Shown here: positions 9,056-17,144 of the stretch, in pieces
Position numbering within the stretch: the first letter of the stretch is position 1
How the letters are laid out: each line of letters opens with the position of its first letter
From: CAZOKN01 sp964580525
GTDB taxonomy: Bacteria; Pseudomonadota; Alphaproteobacteria; Rickettsiales; UBA6187
Assembly: GCA_964580525.1 (NCBI GenBank)
Contig: CAZOKN010000020.1
Span: 1-34,062 of the forward strand
Length of the DNA stretch: 34,062 bases
Direction: 5' to 3'
The notes under the pieces: generated by a model
Database searches by the model: none
What the model was told of the DNA's origin: nothing
Seen by the model: only the letters and a program-made list of their open reading frames with translations
Position numbers and translations under genes: made by a program

Positions 9056-10372
9056 CTATTTGAAAAAACTATTTTCTTCATAAACAAATTTAATGGATAT
9101 TGCATCCTGCAAATCACTATCATTGTAATAGTTTATTTGGGGTACAGCTACAATTTTTTCAAGTATTTTTAATGCCGGAAGGCTATAAATAATCTTTTTA
9201 CTGTAAAAAATCTCACTAATATCTAAACCACTGTCTGTTATTTGTTTCAAACCTTCTTGACCAAGATTTGATATTGTGTAACTATTTTTTATCTGCCCAT
9301 CAAGCTCGCAACTAAATCTGTTATCCCAAAAAACCTTCTGCCCTGGTTCTATTTTTATATCAGACCTTATGGAAGATAATTCTCTTGCAATAACAATATG
9401 TTCTTTGTTCTTATCTGAAAATATTATACACCCACCAAGAGTATTTCCACCCGCCAAATTATTATCTTTTATAGCGTAATATAGGGTTTTTATTTTCTCA
9501 AATCTCGGCTTGTAATATTCCCCACCAACAATTTTAACAATTGATGAAAGTAATCTGTAGGCAACTTCTTCGTGTAAACTATTAAATTTTTTCCAATCCA
9601 AAATACAATATCCTTCAGACTTGATAAAAAATACTTCCTTACAATCTTGCGACATTTTAGTCTCTATATAGTCACGACTTCTTCTTAAATTTAGAGAAGT
9701 TTCTGCTAATCTATCAATCAATAAATCCGAATCTTCTGCACTCTCGATAAATTTCCGAACATTAACTCGTGCATATTTTATGTTTTCATTAGAAGGATCT
9801 TCGATCCATTCATGACCTTCCTGCCTTAAAAAGGCTCTAATCTCATTTTTCGAATAAGACAATAATGGCCTGATAACACGAACACCATTAATTTGTGAAT
9901 CTTCCGCTATTCCGCTTAGCCCGTCAACACCGCTACCGCGCATAAGACGCAACAAAACTGTTTCTGCTTGATCCTGCTTATTATGTGCTACGAATAAAAA
10001 TTTTGCATTGTTATCTTTGCAAAAATCAGTGATTAATTTATAGCGCGCGTCTCTTGCTTCAGCCTGAATATTGGAGCTCTTTTTATCGCCAATCCATCTC
10101 AGAATTATATGATTAATATTATTCTTTTTAAGAAGAGAATTAACACTCTCAGCCTCTTTTGCTGATCCTTGGCGCAAACCATGATCTACAGTAACAGCTG
10201 ATAATTTTATATTATTTTTCTTACACCAATCAGCCAAAAGAAATGTAAGAGCCAGACTATCAGCTCCCCCTGAAACAGCTACTACAAAGGAACTATTTTC
10301 ATCAAACTGCCCAAAAGATCGCATATCCTCACGATAAGAATCATATGACAATTTTTTATATTCATCGGACAT
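9056..10372 (-). CDS. tilS: tRNA(Ile)-lysidine synthase
   Basis: Modifies C34 of the CAU-anticodon tRNA-Ile to lysidine so that it reads AUA; essential in bacteria. 438 residues. The N-terminal N-type ATP pyrophosphatase domain has the PP-loop SGGADS at 34-39, then TVDHGLR, VAHNKQDQAETVLLRLMRGSGVDGL and IRPLL, all diagnostic of TilS. The C-terminal half is poorly conserved and lysine-rich, as is usual. It lies 27 bases after cpoB and 41 before ftsH, matching the classic order. Confidence 0.96.
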   Translation of the reverse strand: MSDEYKKLSYDSYREDMRSFGQFDENSSFVVAVSGGADSLALTFLLADWCKKNNIKLSAVTVDHGLRQGSAKEAESVNSLLKKNNINHIILRWIGDKKSSNIQAEARDARYKLITDFCKDNNAKFLFVAHNKQDQAETVLLRLMRGSGVDGLSGIAEDSQINGVRVIRPLLSYSKNEIRAFLRQEGHEWIEDPSNENIKYARVNVRKFIESAEDSDLLIDRLAETSLNLRRSRDYIETKMSQDCKEVFFIKSEGYCILDWKKFNSLHEEVAYRLLSSIVKIVGGEYYKPRFEKIKTLYYAIKDNNLAGGNTLGGCIIFSDKNKEHIVIARELSSIRSDIKIEPGQKVFWDNRFSCELDGQIKNSYTISNLGQEGLKQITDSGLDISEIFYSKKIIYSLPALKILEKIVAVPQINYYNDSDLQDAISIKFVYEENSFFK

Positions 10373-10399
10373 AATTTTTAAATGTAAAGCTAGGAGAAC

Positions 10400-11425
10400 C
10401 TACGCTCCCTTACATTTTAGACGAGTTTTTTCTTCTTTAACTTTACCCTTAATTTCCTTATCAACGTTAGGGAACTCTTTCAACAATTTATCAAAAGTTG
10501 TACAAGCCTCTTTGTCTTTCTTAAGTTTACCTAAAGAATTAGCCAACTTAAACAGGTTGTCTTGCGCCTTATTACCTTTAGGTAGTTTTTGATAACCCTT
10601 CAAAAAATTTACTGCTGATAACTCATAATTACTTCTAACGTAATATGTCTCACCTAACCAATAATATGCGTTACTTATCAGATCACTCTCGCCATTTTTA
10701 TCAATAAATTCTTTCCACGCTTTTTCAGCTTCAGTATATTTTGACTGACGCAAATATTGGAATGCTTTATCATATTGATTAGTAATTTCTTCTTTTTTAG
10801 ACGCCTTCTTATCTTCTATAGGCTTCTCTTCAGCTACTTTTTCTTGTTGCGCTGCCTTATCAGCATTTTCTGCAGGAGCAACTTTTTCTTCAGCTTTTTT
10901 CTCTTCTTTAGCATCAGAAACATCTTTAACCATCACAGATTCTTCACCTCTGTCCACGCCCGCTTTAGAAGCAGGAGCTTCCAACGCTTTTGCTAACTCA
11001 GCTTGAGCTTCAGTATTTTCTTTAGGCTCTTTACTCGAAGCTTCTTTATTTGCTGCGGCTAGTTGTTGATTAGCTTTTTCTAGAGCAGCGATACGAAAAT
11101 CAACATCTGCAACTATCTTATCAAATTTTTTTGACATTGTATCAATATTGTTTTGCAACTCTTCTATTTTACCATTTATAGAACGCATTTGCTCTTCAAT
11201 TTCTGCAACTTTAACATCACCCTTTGGACCATTAAAACCATCAGAATCTTTAGATTTTTTGCCACCTTTATAAACATATTCCTGTACATTATTTATATCT
11301 TTTTCAAGTCTCTCAAGACGCTCTTGAGTTCTCTTGTAAGACATATCATCAGAGCTAGAATCCGCTGAAAATGCTGGAGTACTAAACAACAAAGCTGCTA
11401 ATATTAATAATGATGATGAGCGCAT
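10400..11425 (-). CDS. cpoB: Tol-Pal system protein YbgF/CpoB
   Basis: Periplasmic Tol-Pal partner that in E. coli coordinates outer-membrane constriction with septal peptidoglycan synthesis. 341 residues. The signal peptide is at 1-20 (cleavage after PAFS). A coiled-coil trimerisation segment follows at about 30-125. A long Ala/Glu/Lys-rich low-complexity spacer covers about 125-215. The C-terminal TPR region (about 217-330) contains AFQYLRQSKYTEAEKAW and ISNAYYWLGETYYVRSNYELSA. The spacer is longer than in enterobacterial CpoB. The start lacks a clear Shine-Dalgarno. A terminator behind pal lies upstream, so its promoter should be in 11426-11540; I could not pick a convincing one. Confidence 0.92.
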   Translation of the reverse strand: MRSSSLLILAALLFSTPAFSADSSSDDMSYKRTQERLERLEKDINNVQEYVYKGGKKSKDSDGFNGPKGDVKVAEIEEQMRSINGKIEELQNNIDTMSKKFDKIVADVDFRIAALEKANQQLAAANKEASSKEPKENTEAQAELAKALEAPASKAGVDRGEESVMVKDVSDAKEEKKAEEKVAPAENADKAAQQEKVAEEKPIEDKKASKKEEITNQYDKAFQYLRQSKYTEAEKAWKEFIDKNGESDLISNAYYWLGETYYVRSNYELSAVNFLKGYQKLPKGNKAQDNLFKLANSLGKLKKDKEACTTFDKLLKEFPNVDKEIKGKVKEEKTRLKCKGA

Positions 11426-11539
11426 AAAAAAACAAACATATGGGTTAAGAAAATACTACTCTTCTAGTTAAAACAAAAATTGAAATATATCAATAAAATA
11501 AGAATGAGAACAATGAGAGCATGTAAACACAGTAGCACA

Positions 11540-11574
11540 TAAATAAAAATCCTGGTGGGAATGCCCACCAGGAT
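11540..11574 (-). terminator. Intrinsic terminator downstream of pal
   Basis: A perfect 11-bp stem (ATCCTGGTGGG paired with CCCACCAGGAT, 11549-11559 and 11564-11574) closes a 4-base loop. On the minus strand it is followed by ATTTTTATTT. It lies about 30 bases past the pal stop and before cpoB, separating tolQRAB-pal from cpoB-tilS-ftsH transcription. Confidence 0.9.
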
Positions 11575-11603
11575 CAACATCTATATAACTATAGAAGAAA
11601 TAA

Positions 11604-12110
11604 CTATTGCTTAGGAACAGTTACAGCTCTACGGTTTTCAGCCCAAGCACCATTGTTAGAACCTACTACAGCTGGACGCTCTTTGCCATAGCTTACAACT
11701 TTAACGTTGCTAGCTTTAACACCAGAGCTTACCAAGTAAGCTTTAACTGCATGAGCGCGTCTGTCGCCTAGAGCCAAGTTGTACTCACGTGTTCCACGCT
11801 CGTCGCAATGACCTTCGACTGTAACAGTCACTTTAGAGTTCTTCTTCAACCAGCTTGCTTGCTTGTCAAGAGTCTTCTGACCAGCAGAAGTCAAAACAGA
11901 GCTATCATAAGCAAAGAATACGCGATCATACGCACGCGCACCTACTTTGCTACCTTTGATAACAGCAAACGGCTCAAGATTTTTGCTTTCCAAGTCATAC
12001 TTCGCTGAAGGATCGTCAGAGAAGCTACCTGAATTAGTACCACCTTTTGTCGTGCTACAAGCAGTCAAAAAGGCCGCTAAAGAAATTATAGCTATAAGCT
12101 TATAAAACAT
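11604..12110 (-). CDS. pal: Peptidoglycan-associated lipoprotein
   Basis: Outer-membrane lipoprotein that links the outer membrane to peptidoglycan and binds TolB. 168 residues. The signal peptide ends in lipobox LTAC with lipidated Cys18. A Gly/Ser-rich linker follows. The OmpA-C domain (about 60-165) contains FFAYDSS, the peptidoglycan-binding GHCDERGTREYNLALGDRRA block, VVSYGKERP and NRRAV. The residue after the Cys is Ser, not an inner-membrane retention Asp. The SD-like GGCGGG precedes the start. Confidence 0.97.
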   Translation of the reverse strand: MFYKLIAIISLAAFLTACSTTKGGTNSGSFSDDPSAKYDLESKNLEPFAVIKGSKVGARAYDRVFFAYDSSVLTSAGQKTLDKQASWLKKNSKVTVTVEGHCDERGTREYNLALGDRRAHAVKAYLVSSGVKASNVKVVSYGKERPAVVGSNNGAWAENRRAVTVPKQ

Positions 12111-12252
12111 TGCACCCGCCTATTAATTTTAGTTAAAAAGTTCAAACGTACCACACTCGTTACCAAGTGTAAAACTTGTCACCCTACTTACAATCTTTAT
12201 TTCTATTGGTCAAATAAATAGTTTGTTTTATTTAAAAAAAATTGCATTTTTT

Positions 12253-13572
12253 TTAAAGTAGTGGCGACCATGCAGGATCAGACGCATCTTCTGGAGTAGA
12301 AATTTGATGCTCGTTATATCCTGTCAAATCAACAGAATATAGCTTCCATTTACCACCACTTTCTCCAACAGATTTAGTCTGTCTAGAAAACATTATAACT
12401 CTGCCATTAGGTGACCATGTTGGCCCCTCATCAAGAAAGCTTTGAGTTAGAAGCCTTTCACCACTGCCATCAGTTCTCATAACTCCAATATAAAACTGTC
12501 CACCACTTATTTTTGTGAAGGCAATTAAATCTCCTCTAGGTGACCAAACAGGTGTGCCATATTTACCACTTCCAAAACTAATTCTTTTAATATTTCCACC
12601 ATCACTATTCATTGTATATATCTGCTGTGTTCCACCTCTATCAGAATTGAAAACTATCTGATTTCCGTCAGGTGAATATGATGGTGAAGTATCAATTGCA
12701 CTGTCGTTAGTTAATCTTCTTTTTTGTTTCGTATCCAAATCCATACTAAATATTTCACTATTTCCATCAACAGAAACAGACATTATCACAGACTTGCCAT
12801 CAGGCGCAAACCTCGGGGCAAAAGACATACCAGGAAAATCTCCGATCAAGCTAACTTCTCTCGTGTCAACATCCAACATATATACTCTAGGAGATCCACC
12901 AGTATAAGACATGTATATAACTTTTTGTGCAGTAGGAGAAAAACGTGGCGTTAAAACCAGGCTGCTTCCGTCAGTCAAAAATCTTTGATTTTCTCCGTCC
13001 TGATCCATTATAGCCAATCTTTTTACACGCTTTAGAGCCGATCCAGTTTCAGAAATATAAACTATTCTTGTATCAAAATAGCCATCTTCTCCTGTCAGTC
13101 TTTTATAAACTTCATCAGATATTAAATGCGCAACTCGTCTCCAGTTTCTACTATCTGTACCATAAGACTTGCCACCTATTTGTTGCTCAGCAAAAACATC
13201 CCAAAGCCTAAATTCAGCACTGATTTTACCCTCTTGTGGAAGGCCAACTCCACCAGTTAATAAAGCAGAAGCATTTATTCTACGCCATGAAGGATAATCA
13301 GGAGTAATACTTTTTCCTTGAATTTCTTGTATAAAAGAATGCCTGTTTATAGATTTAAATAAACCAGAACGTTCCAAATCAGACTGAATAACTTTAACAA
13401 GTTGACCGCCTAATTCTTTTTCTGAATCGTTATCACCATAAAAATATGGCAAAGCAATTGGCAACGGATCAACATTACCGCGTGTAATATCAATACTCAC
13501 AAACGAATATGCTGGCTTAGTAAAAGCAAACAAAAGTCCCAGAGCTAAAAAGCTTATTTTTTTATTCATCAC
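12253..13572 (-). CDS. tolB: Tol-Pal system periplasmic protein TolB
   Basis: Soluble periplasmic beta-propeller that binds Pal and the TolA C-terminus. 439 residues. The signal peptide is at about 1-23 (ends KPAYS). The N-terminal alpha/beta domain (about 25-165) is followed by six-bladed WD40-like PD40 repeats, visible as recurring FAPDGKSV, YSPDGNQIVF, WSPRGDLIAF and WSPNGRVIMF. The residues after the signal peptide (FVSIDITRGN) fit the N-terminal strand that contacts TolA. 142 bases separate it from pal, more than the other gaps of the cluster. Confidence 0.97.
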   Translation of the reverse strand: MMNKKISFLALGLLFAFTKPAYSFVSIDITRGNVDPLPIALPYFYGDNDSEKELGGQLVKVIQSDLERSGLFKSINRHSFIQEIQGKSITPDYPSWRRINASALLTGGVGLPQEGKISAEFRLWDVFAEQQIGGKSYGTDSRNWRRVAHLISDEVYKRLTGEDGYFDTRIVYISETGSALKRVKRLAIMDQDGENQRFLTDGSSLVLTPRFSPTAQKVIYMSYTGGSPRVYMLDVDTREVSLIGDFPGMSFAPRFAPDGKSVIMSVSVDGNSEIFSMDLDTKQKRRLTNDSAIDTSPSYSPDGNQIVFNSDRGGTQQIYTMNSDGGNIKRISFGSGKYGTPVWSPRGDLIAFTKISGGQFYIGVMRTDGSGERLLTQSFLDEGPTWSPNGRVIMFSRQTKSVGESGGKWKLYSVDLTGYNEHQISTPEDASDPAWSPLL

Positions 13573-13594
13573 GCCTCCAAAATTATTCTAAAAA

Positions 13595-14473
13595 CTAATA
13601 CATCATTTCGCTAGGATTGAAATTGAGCTCAATTTCTCTCCAACCATCTTGAACATCATACTTCTCTGCAGGCAATCCCTGCAAAGGACTGCTCTTGTAC
13701 ACCGCTCTAACCGCACTATCCGCCATTGCTCTAAAAGCCTGGTCAGTTCCATAGCGCACTTTATCTTTTATACTAACATCCTGAACAGAACCATCTATAG
13801 CCAATTTAATAACCAAAGTAACTACCATATTTTGTGCATCTTTAATACCTGACAAAATAGTCCAGTTTTTCGTTATTTGCTGCTTAATAGCATCCTTCTC
13901 ACTCAAAGAAAGAGGAATTCCAGGCTTATATTCTGGCTGCTCTTTCACATTAGATAATAAATCTTCTACAGCACCAAAATCTTCAGTTTTTTCTTCTTCT
14001 TTTTTCTCTTCCGGTTTTGCGTCCAGCTTTTCAACGCTTTTTAAAACTGCCGCAAAAGAATCCTCAGCTTTTTTCTCTTCCTTTTTCTTATCTTCTTTTT
14101 TTTCTTCTTTTGGCTTTGGCTTTTCTTCAACTTTAACAGGTTTGTTTTCTGCTTCTTTAACAACAGGTTTAGTTTCTTCTTTTACCTTTGGAGTATTTTC
14201 TACAGGTTTTGGCTTTTCTTCTAGCTTAGCTTTACTAGGATCAGGCAAAGACGGCTTTGGAGGAGTTGGTGATGAAACTTCTTTCTTTTCTTCAAGTTTT
14301 TGTTTTTGAGCTTTTTTCGGTTTAACATTAGTTAATTCCGAGATAGGTAAAATTTCAACAGTAACAACTTGGTCTTCGACGATTTTCTTATGAAAAAGAG
14401 AAGGTAGCCCGAAAAGTATCAGGAAAAAAATAGCCGCATGCAGAATGCCAGAGTATATAACTCCATTACGCAT
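13595..14473 (-). CDS. tolA: Tol-Pal system protein TolA
   Basis: Energy-transducing protein that spans the periplasm between the TolQR motor and TolB/Pal. I choose ATG 14473 (292 residues), one base after the tolR stop with GGGGAG upstream. The longer frame starting at 14542 would overlap tolR by 68 bases. The N-terminal transmembrane helix is at about 7-26. A long Lys/Glu/Pro-rich helix follows at about 45-180. The C-terminal TonB/TolA-like domain contains KDAIKQQITKNW, MVVTLVIKLAIDGSV and a WREIELNF end. Assignment rests on layout, the C-domain pattern and position. Confidence 0.93.
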   Translation of the reverse strand: MRNGVIYSGILHAAIFFLILFGLPSLFHKKIVEDQVVTVEILPISELTNVKPKKAQKQKLEEKKEVSSPTPPKPSLPDPSKAKLEEKPKPVENTPKVKEETKPVVKEAENKPVKVEEKPKPKEEKKEDKKKEEKKAEDSFAAVLKSVEKLDAKPEEKKEEEKTEDFGAVEDLLSNVKEQPEYKPGIPLSLSEKDAIKQQITKNWTILSGIKDAQNMVVTLVIKLAIDGSVQDVSIKDKVRYGTDQAFRAMADSAVRAVYKSSPLQGLPAEKYDVQDGWREIELNFNPSEMMY

Positions 14474-14474
14474 A

Positions 14475-14909
14475 TTATTTCTCCCCGGAAATCTCCGTAA
14501 GCAGAGCAACTTTTGTAAACCCGGCAGCGTTAATTGCACCAACCACTTCCATAACTTTTCCGTAGTCTATCTTTTTGTCACCACGTACAAATATTCTGGT
14601 ATCTTTTTTCTCACCAGTAATTGCTTGTAACTTATCGATAAGATGAGCCATATCAATTTTAGTTTCCTGAATATAAACGTTACCCTTGGCATCAACAGTA
14701 ATTGACAAAGGCTCTTCTTGACCAGTAACAGGCGAAGCAGATGTTTCAGGTAAATCAACAGTAACACCCGCCACCAACATAGGCGATGTAACCATGAATA
14801 TAATTAACAGTACAAGCATAACGTCCACCATTGGCGTAACGTTGATTTCCGCCATAGGATGATAATGCCTGTGCCTTTTGCCGCTGTGCTGATTAGCTAC
14901 TATACCCAT
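14475..14909 (-). CDS. tolR: Tol-Pal system protein TolR (ExbD family)
   Basis: Inner-membrane stator partner of TolQ that uses proton motive force. 144 residues. The Pro-rich/His-rich cytoplasmic start leads into AEINVTPMVDVMLVLLIIFMV, the single transmembrane helix. It carries the proton-carrying Asp29 and the conserved NVTPxVDV motif. The periplasmic domain contains VDLP, ISVDAKG-like strands and the typical RGDKKIDYGKVMEVV. 11 bases after tolQ, one base before tolA. Confidence 0.97.
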   Translation of the reverse strand: MGIVANQHSGKRHRHYHPMAEINVTPMVDVMLVLLIIFMVTSPMLVAGVTVDLPETSASPVTGQEEPLSITVDAKGNVYIQETKIDMAHLIDKLQAITGEKKDTRIFVRGDKKIDYGKVMEVVGAINAAGFTKVALLTEISGEK

Positions 14910-14920
14910 AATATTTTCCT

Positions 14921-15652
14921 CTATTCTGTATAATTAGAGATATTAGAACTAAGCTCGCTGGCATAATCTTCTAACTTTCCAGATAAACGCCTTATCTCGT
15001 TACTAAACATATTATAAAATACTACTGCTGGAATTGCAGCAAAAAGACCAATAGCCGTTGCAAGCAAGGCTTCTGCAATACCTGGCGCTACAACTGCAAG
15101 AGTTGTATTCTTTGTAGCTGCAATAGCCTGAAAGCTATTTACTATTCCCCATACAGTTCCAAACAAACCAATAAAAGGACCTGCAGAACCGATCGTTGCC
15201 AAGAATATGAGATTACTTTCCATTTTATCCATGGCCTCATTTTTTGCTCTCTGAACAGAGTTATAAACTCTCTCTTTTAGAAATTGCATGTTATTTATGC
15301 TGTATCTATCAACGCCTTCTTCGCTTTTCAATTCTGACATACCCACAACAAACATAGCTGCCATAGGATTGCCAGGATTTTTTCTATTTATACGTTCAAA
15401 CAACGCACCAAGAACGCGGCTTGATCTATAGGTTTTTTCAAATTTAGACATTTTATCACGCATATCTTTAAAATATGTCCATTTATCAAATATGATAGCC
15501 CAGCTCCACATAGAAGAGAGAATCAATGCAAGCATAATAATTTTTACTACAATGTCAGCCTGACCAATTAATCCCCAAACTGATAGATCAACATGTGCAA
15601 CACTACCAGCAACGCTTGCAACATCAACAGCTCTATCTGCAACATCTACCAT
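14921..15652 (-). CDS. tolQ: Tol-Pal system protein TolQ (MotA/ExbB family)
   Basis: Pentameric inner-membrane proton channel of the Tol-Pal motor. 243 residues. Three transmembrane segments are visible: about 27-50, 153-175 (LIFLATIGSAGPFIGLFGTVWGI) and 190-215 (GIAEALLATAIGLFAAIPAVVFYN). AGGAGG at 15658-15663 gives a strong ribosome-binding site. First gene of the operon. The ybgC thioesterase that often precedes tolQ is absent; an oppositely oriented pseudouridine synthase lies there instead. Confidence 0.97.
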   Translation of the reverse strand: MVDVADRAVDVASVAGSVAHVDLSVWGLIGQADIVVKIIMLALILSSMWSWAIIFDKWTYFKDMRDKMSKFEKTYRSSRVLGALFERINRKNPGNPMAAMFVVGMSELKSEEGVDRYSINNMQFLKERVYNSVQRAKNEAMDKMESNLIFLATIGSAGPFIGLFGTVWGIVNSFQAIAATKNTTLAVVAPGIAEALLATAIGLFAAIPAVVFYNMFSNEIRRLSGKLEDYASELSSNISNYTE

Positions 15653-15681
15653 ATTTTCCTCCTAAAAAAAATTTATAACTA

Positions 15682-15710
15682 TTTATACATGGATGTCTTG
15701 CAATCTTCAA
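15682..15710 (-). promoter_or_regulatory. Candidate sigma-70 promoter of tolQ
   Basis: On the minus strand TTGAAG (15705-15710), 17 bases, TATAAA (15682-15687), about 30 bases upstream of the tolQ ATG. A perfect 15-base dyad (CAATCTT-C-AAGATTG, 15701-15715) overlaps the -35 element and could be an operator. Inferred from pattern only. Confidence 0.45.
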
Positions 15711-15778
15711 GATTGACAATCCTGCCATATAAACTAAAAACTCATAAAAAACATTATAGCCCTAATAGCGTATTTAAT

Positions 15779-16513
15779 ATGAAAGATAAACATGAAGGTG
15801 AAAGAATTGCAAAATTAATTGCACGCTCAGGAATTTGCTCCAGGCGAGATGCCGAAAAACTTATTGAAGAAGGGCGTGTAAAGGTTGATGGAAAGATCAT
15901 AAAAAGCCCTGCCCTAAATGTTACTTCTCAAAATAAAATTCTTGTAGATAACATTCCTTTGCCAGAAAAATCGAAGACAAGACTTTGGATGCTAAATAAA
16001 CCACGAGGAACAATAACTACAACCTCCGATCCACAAAAACGCAAAACTATATTTTCACTGTTACCAAAAGATATGCCTCGAGTTATCTCAATCGGACGTC
16101 TTGATTTTAACACTGAAGGCTTATTACTACTAACTAACAACGGCGAACTTGCACGCCACCTTGAACTACCGAGCACAGGCTGGACGAGAGTTTATCGTGT
16201 AAGAGCACACGGAGTAATAAATAAAGAAAAAATTGCCAAAGTAGAAAAAGGCGTTTCTATAGAGGGAACAAAATATGCTCCTGCAACAATTGAAATCGAA
16301 AAAAGTGAAAAAACTAATATTTGGCTAAAAATTTCTATAAAAGAAGGCAAAAATCGTGAAGTACGTAAGCTTCTTGAATATGCAGGGTTAACTGTTAACA
16401 GACTTATAAGAGTTGCTTACGGCCCTTTCCAGCTTGGCAATTCAGATGCAGGAATGATAAGGGAAGTACCTTATAAAGTCATAAAGGAACAGATAAATTT
16501 TAAAGACATATAA
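15779..16513 (+). CDS. rluB: rRNA pseudouridine synthase, RsuA/RluB family
   Basis: Isomerises a uridine in rRNA, most likely 23S U2605 if a true RluB. The ATG at 15779 gives 244 residues starting MKDKHEGERIAKLIARSGIC, the normal beginning of the S4 domain; the longer frame from 15593 overlaps tolQ and looks non-coding. The S4 RNA-binding domain is at about 6-65 (SRRDAEKLIEEGRVKVDG). Catalytic Asp109 is in GRLDFNTEGLLLLTNNG. The KxGKNREVRKLLEYAGL motif near 200 is shared by RluB/E/F. The precise target uridine cannot be told from sequence alone. It precedes rsmD, as often in alphaproteobacteria. Confidence 0.88.
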   Translation: MKDKHEGERIAKLIARSGICSRRDAEKLIEEGRVKVDGKIIKSPALNVTSQNKILVDNIPLPEKSKTRLWMLNKPRGTITTTSDPQKRKTIFSLLPKDMPRVISIGRLDFNTEGLLLLTNNGELARHLELPSTGWTRVYRVRAHGVINKEKIAKVEKGVSIEGTKYAPATIEIEKSEKTNIWLKISIKEGKNREVRKLLEYAGLTVNRLIRVAYGPFQLGNSDAGMIREVPYKVIKEQINFKDI

Positions 16514-16556
16514 TTTTTAGCGTTATATAATTAGTTACAAGATCTCGGAGTTCACT

Positions 16557-17144
16557 ATGCGCGTCATTGCAGGAAAATACAAAGGAAGACAAATAGAAGC
16601 CGTAAGCGGCAAACAGTTACGCCCAACCATGGGCGTTGCTCGCGAAGCTCTATTTAATATTTTAAGTCATGGCCGCTTTTTAGATGGCGATAAATCATTT
16701 TTAGAAGGCTGTAAAGTTCTTGATCTTTTCTGCGGCTGCGGCACATTGTCCATAGAAGCTCTATCACGCGGAGCGGAAAGAGTTGTGCTAATTGATATAG
16801 ACCAGGCTCACCTAAACATTGCACGTGAAAATCTTAAAAGCATCGGCGAAGAACAAAGAGCAACTTTCATAAGAGCAGATTCTTCTTCTCCACCACCGGC
16901 AAGATTTCAGTGCAATCTAGTTTTTATAGATCCTCCTTATCATAAAGACCTTGCTTCACAAGCCTTAAAAAGCCTTATAAAAGGCAAATGGATTTCCGAA
17001 GGAGCCATTGTAATTGTTGAAACAGGAAAAACTGAAGACATATTTCCACCTGAAGGTTTTGTCGAACTTGAAAATCGCAATTATGGTAATAGCCGAATAA
17101 GAATTTTGGAATGGATGGGGACAGACAAAAAAGATGGGTTATAA
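16557..17144 (+). CDS. rsmD: 16S rRNA (guanine-966-N2)-methyltransferase
   Basis: Methylates G966 of 16S rRNA with S-adenosylmethionine. 195 residues. The N-terminal MRVIAGKYKGR and LRPTMGVAREALFNIL are typical, though LRPT is followed by MGVA instead of the usual T-D/S-R-V. SAM motif I VLDLFCGCGTLSIEALSRGA is at 54-73, the catalytic DPPY at 125-128. CGGAG lies just before the ATG. Overlaps the cobT start by 11 bases. Confidence 0.95.
   Translation: MRVIAGKYKGRQIEAVSGKQLRPTMGVAREALFNILSHGRFLDGDKSFLEGCKVLDLFCGCGTLSIEALSRGAERVVLIDIDQAHLNIARENLKSIGEEQRATFIRADSSSPPPARFQCNLVFIDPPYHKDLASQALKSLIKGKWISEGAIVIVETGKTEDIFPPEGFVELENRNYGNSRIRILEWMGTDKKDGL

Noticed and set aside
14474..14542. Upstream start for tolA
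   Set aside because: It would overlap tolR by 68 bases. The ATG at 14473 has a good ribosome-binding site and begins the usual short cytoplasmic tail and transmembrane helix.
15593..15778. N-terminal extension of the pseudouridine synthase frame
   Set aside because: It overlaps the tolQ start and its promoter, and the translation does not resemble the family. The S4 domain begins correctly at the ATG at 15779.
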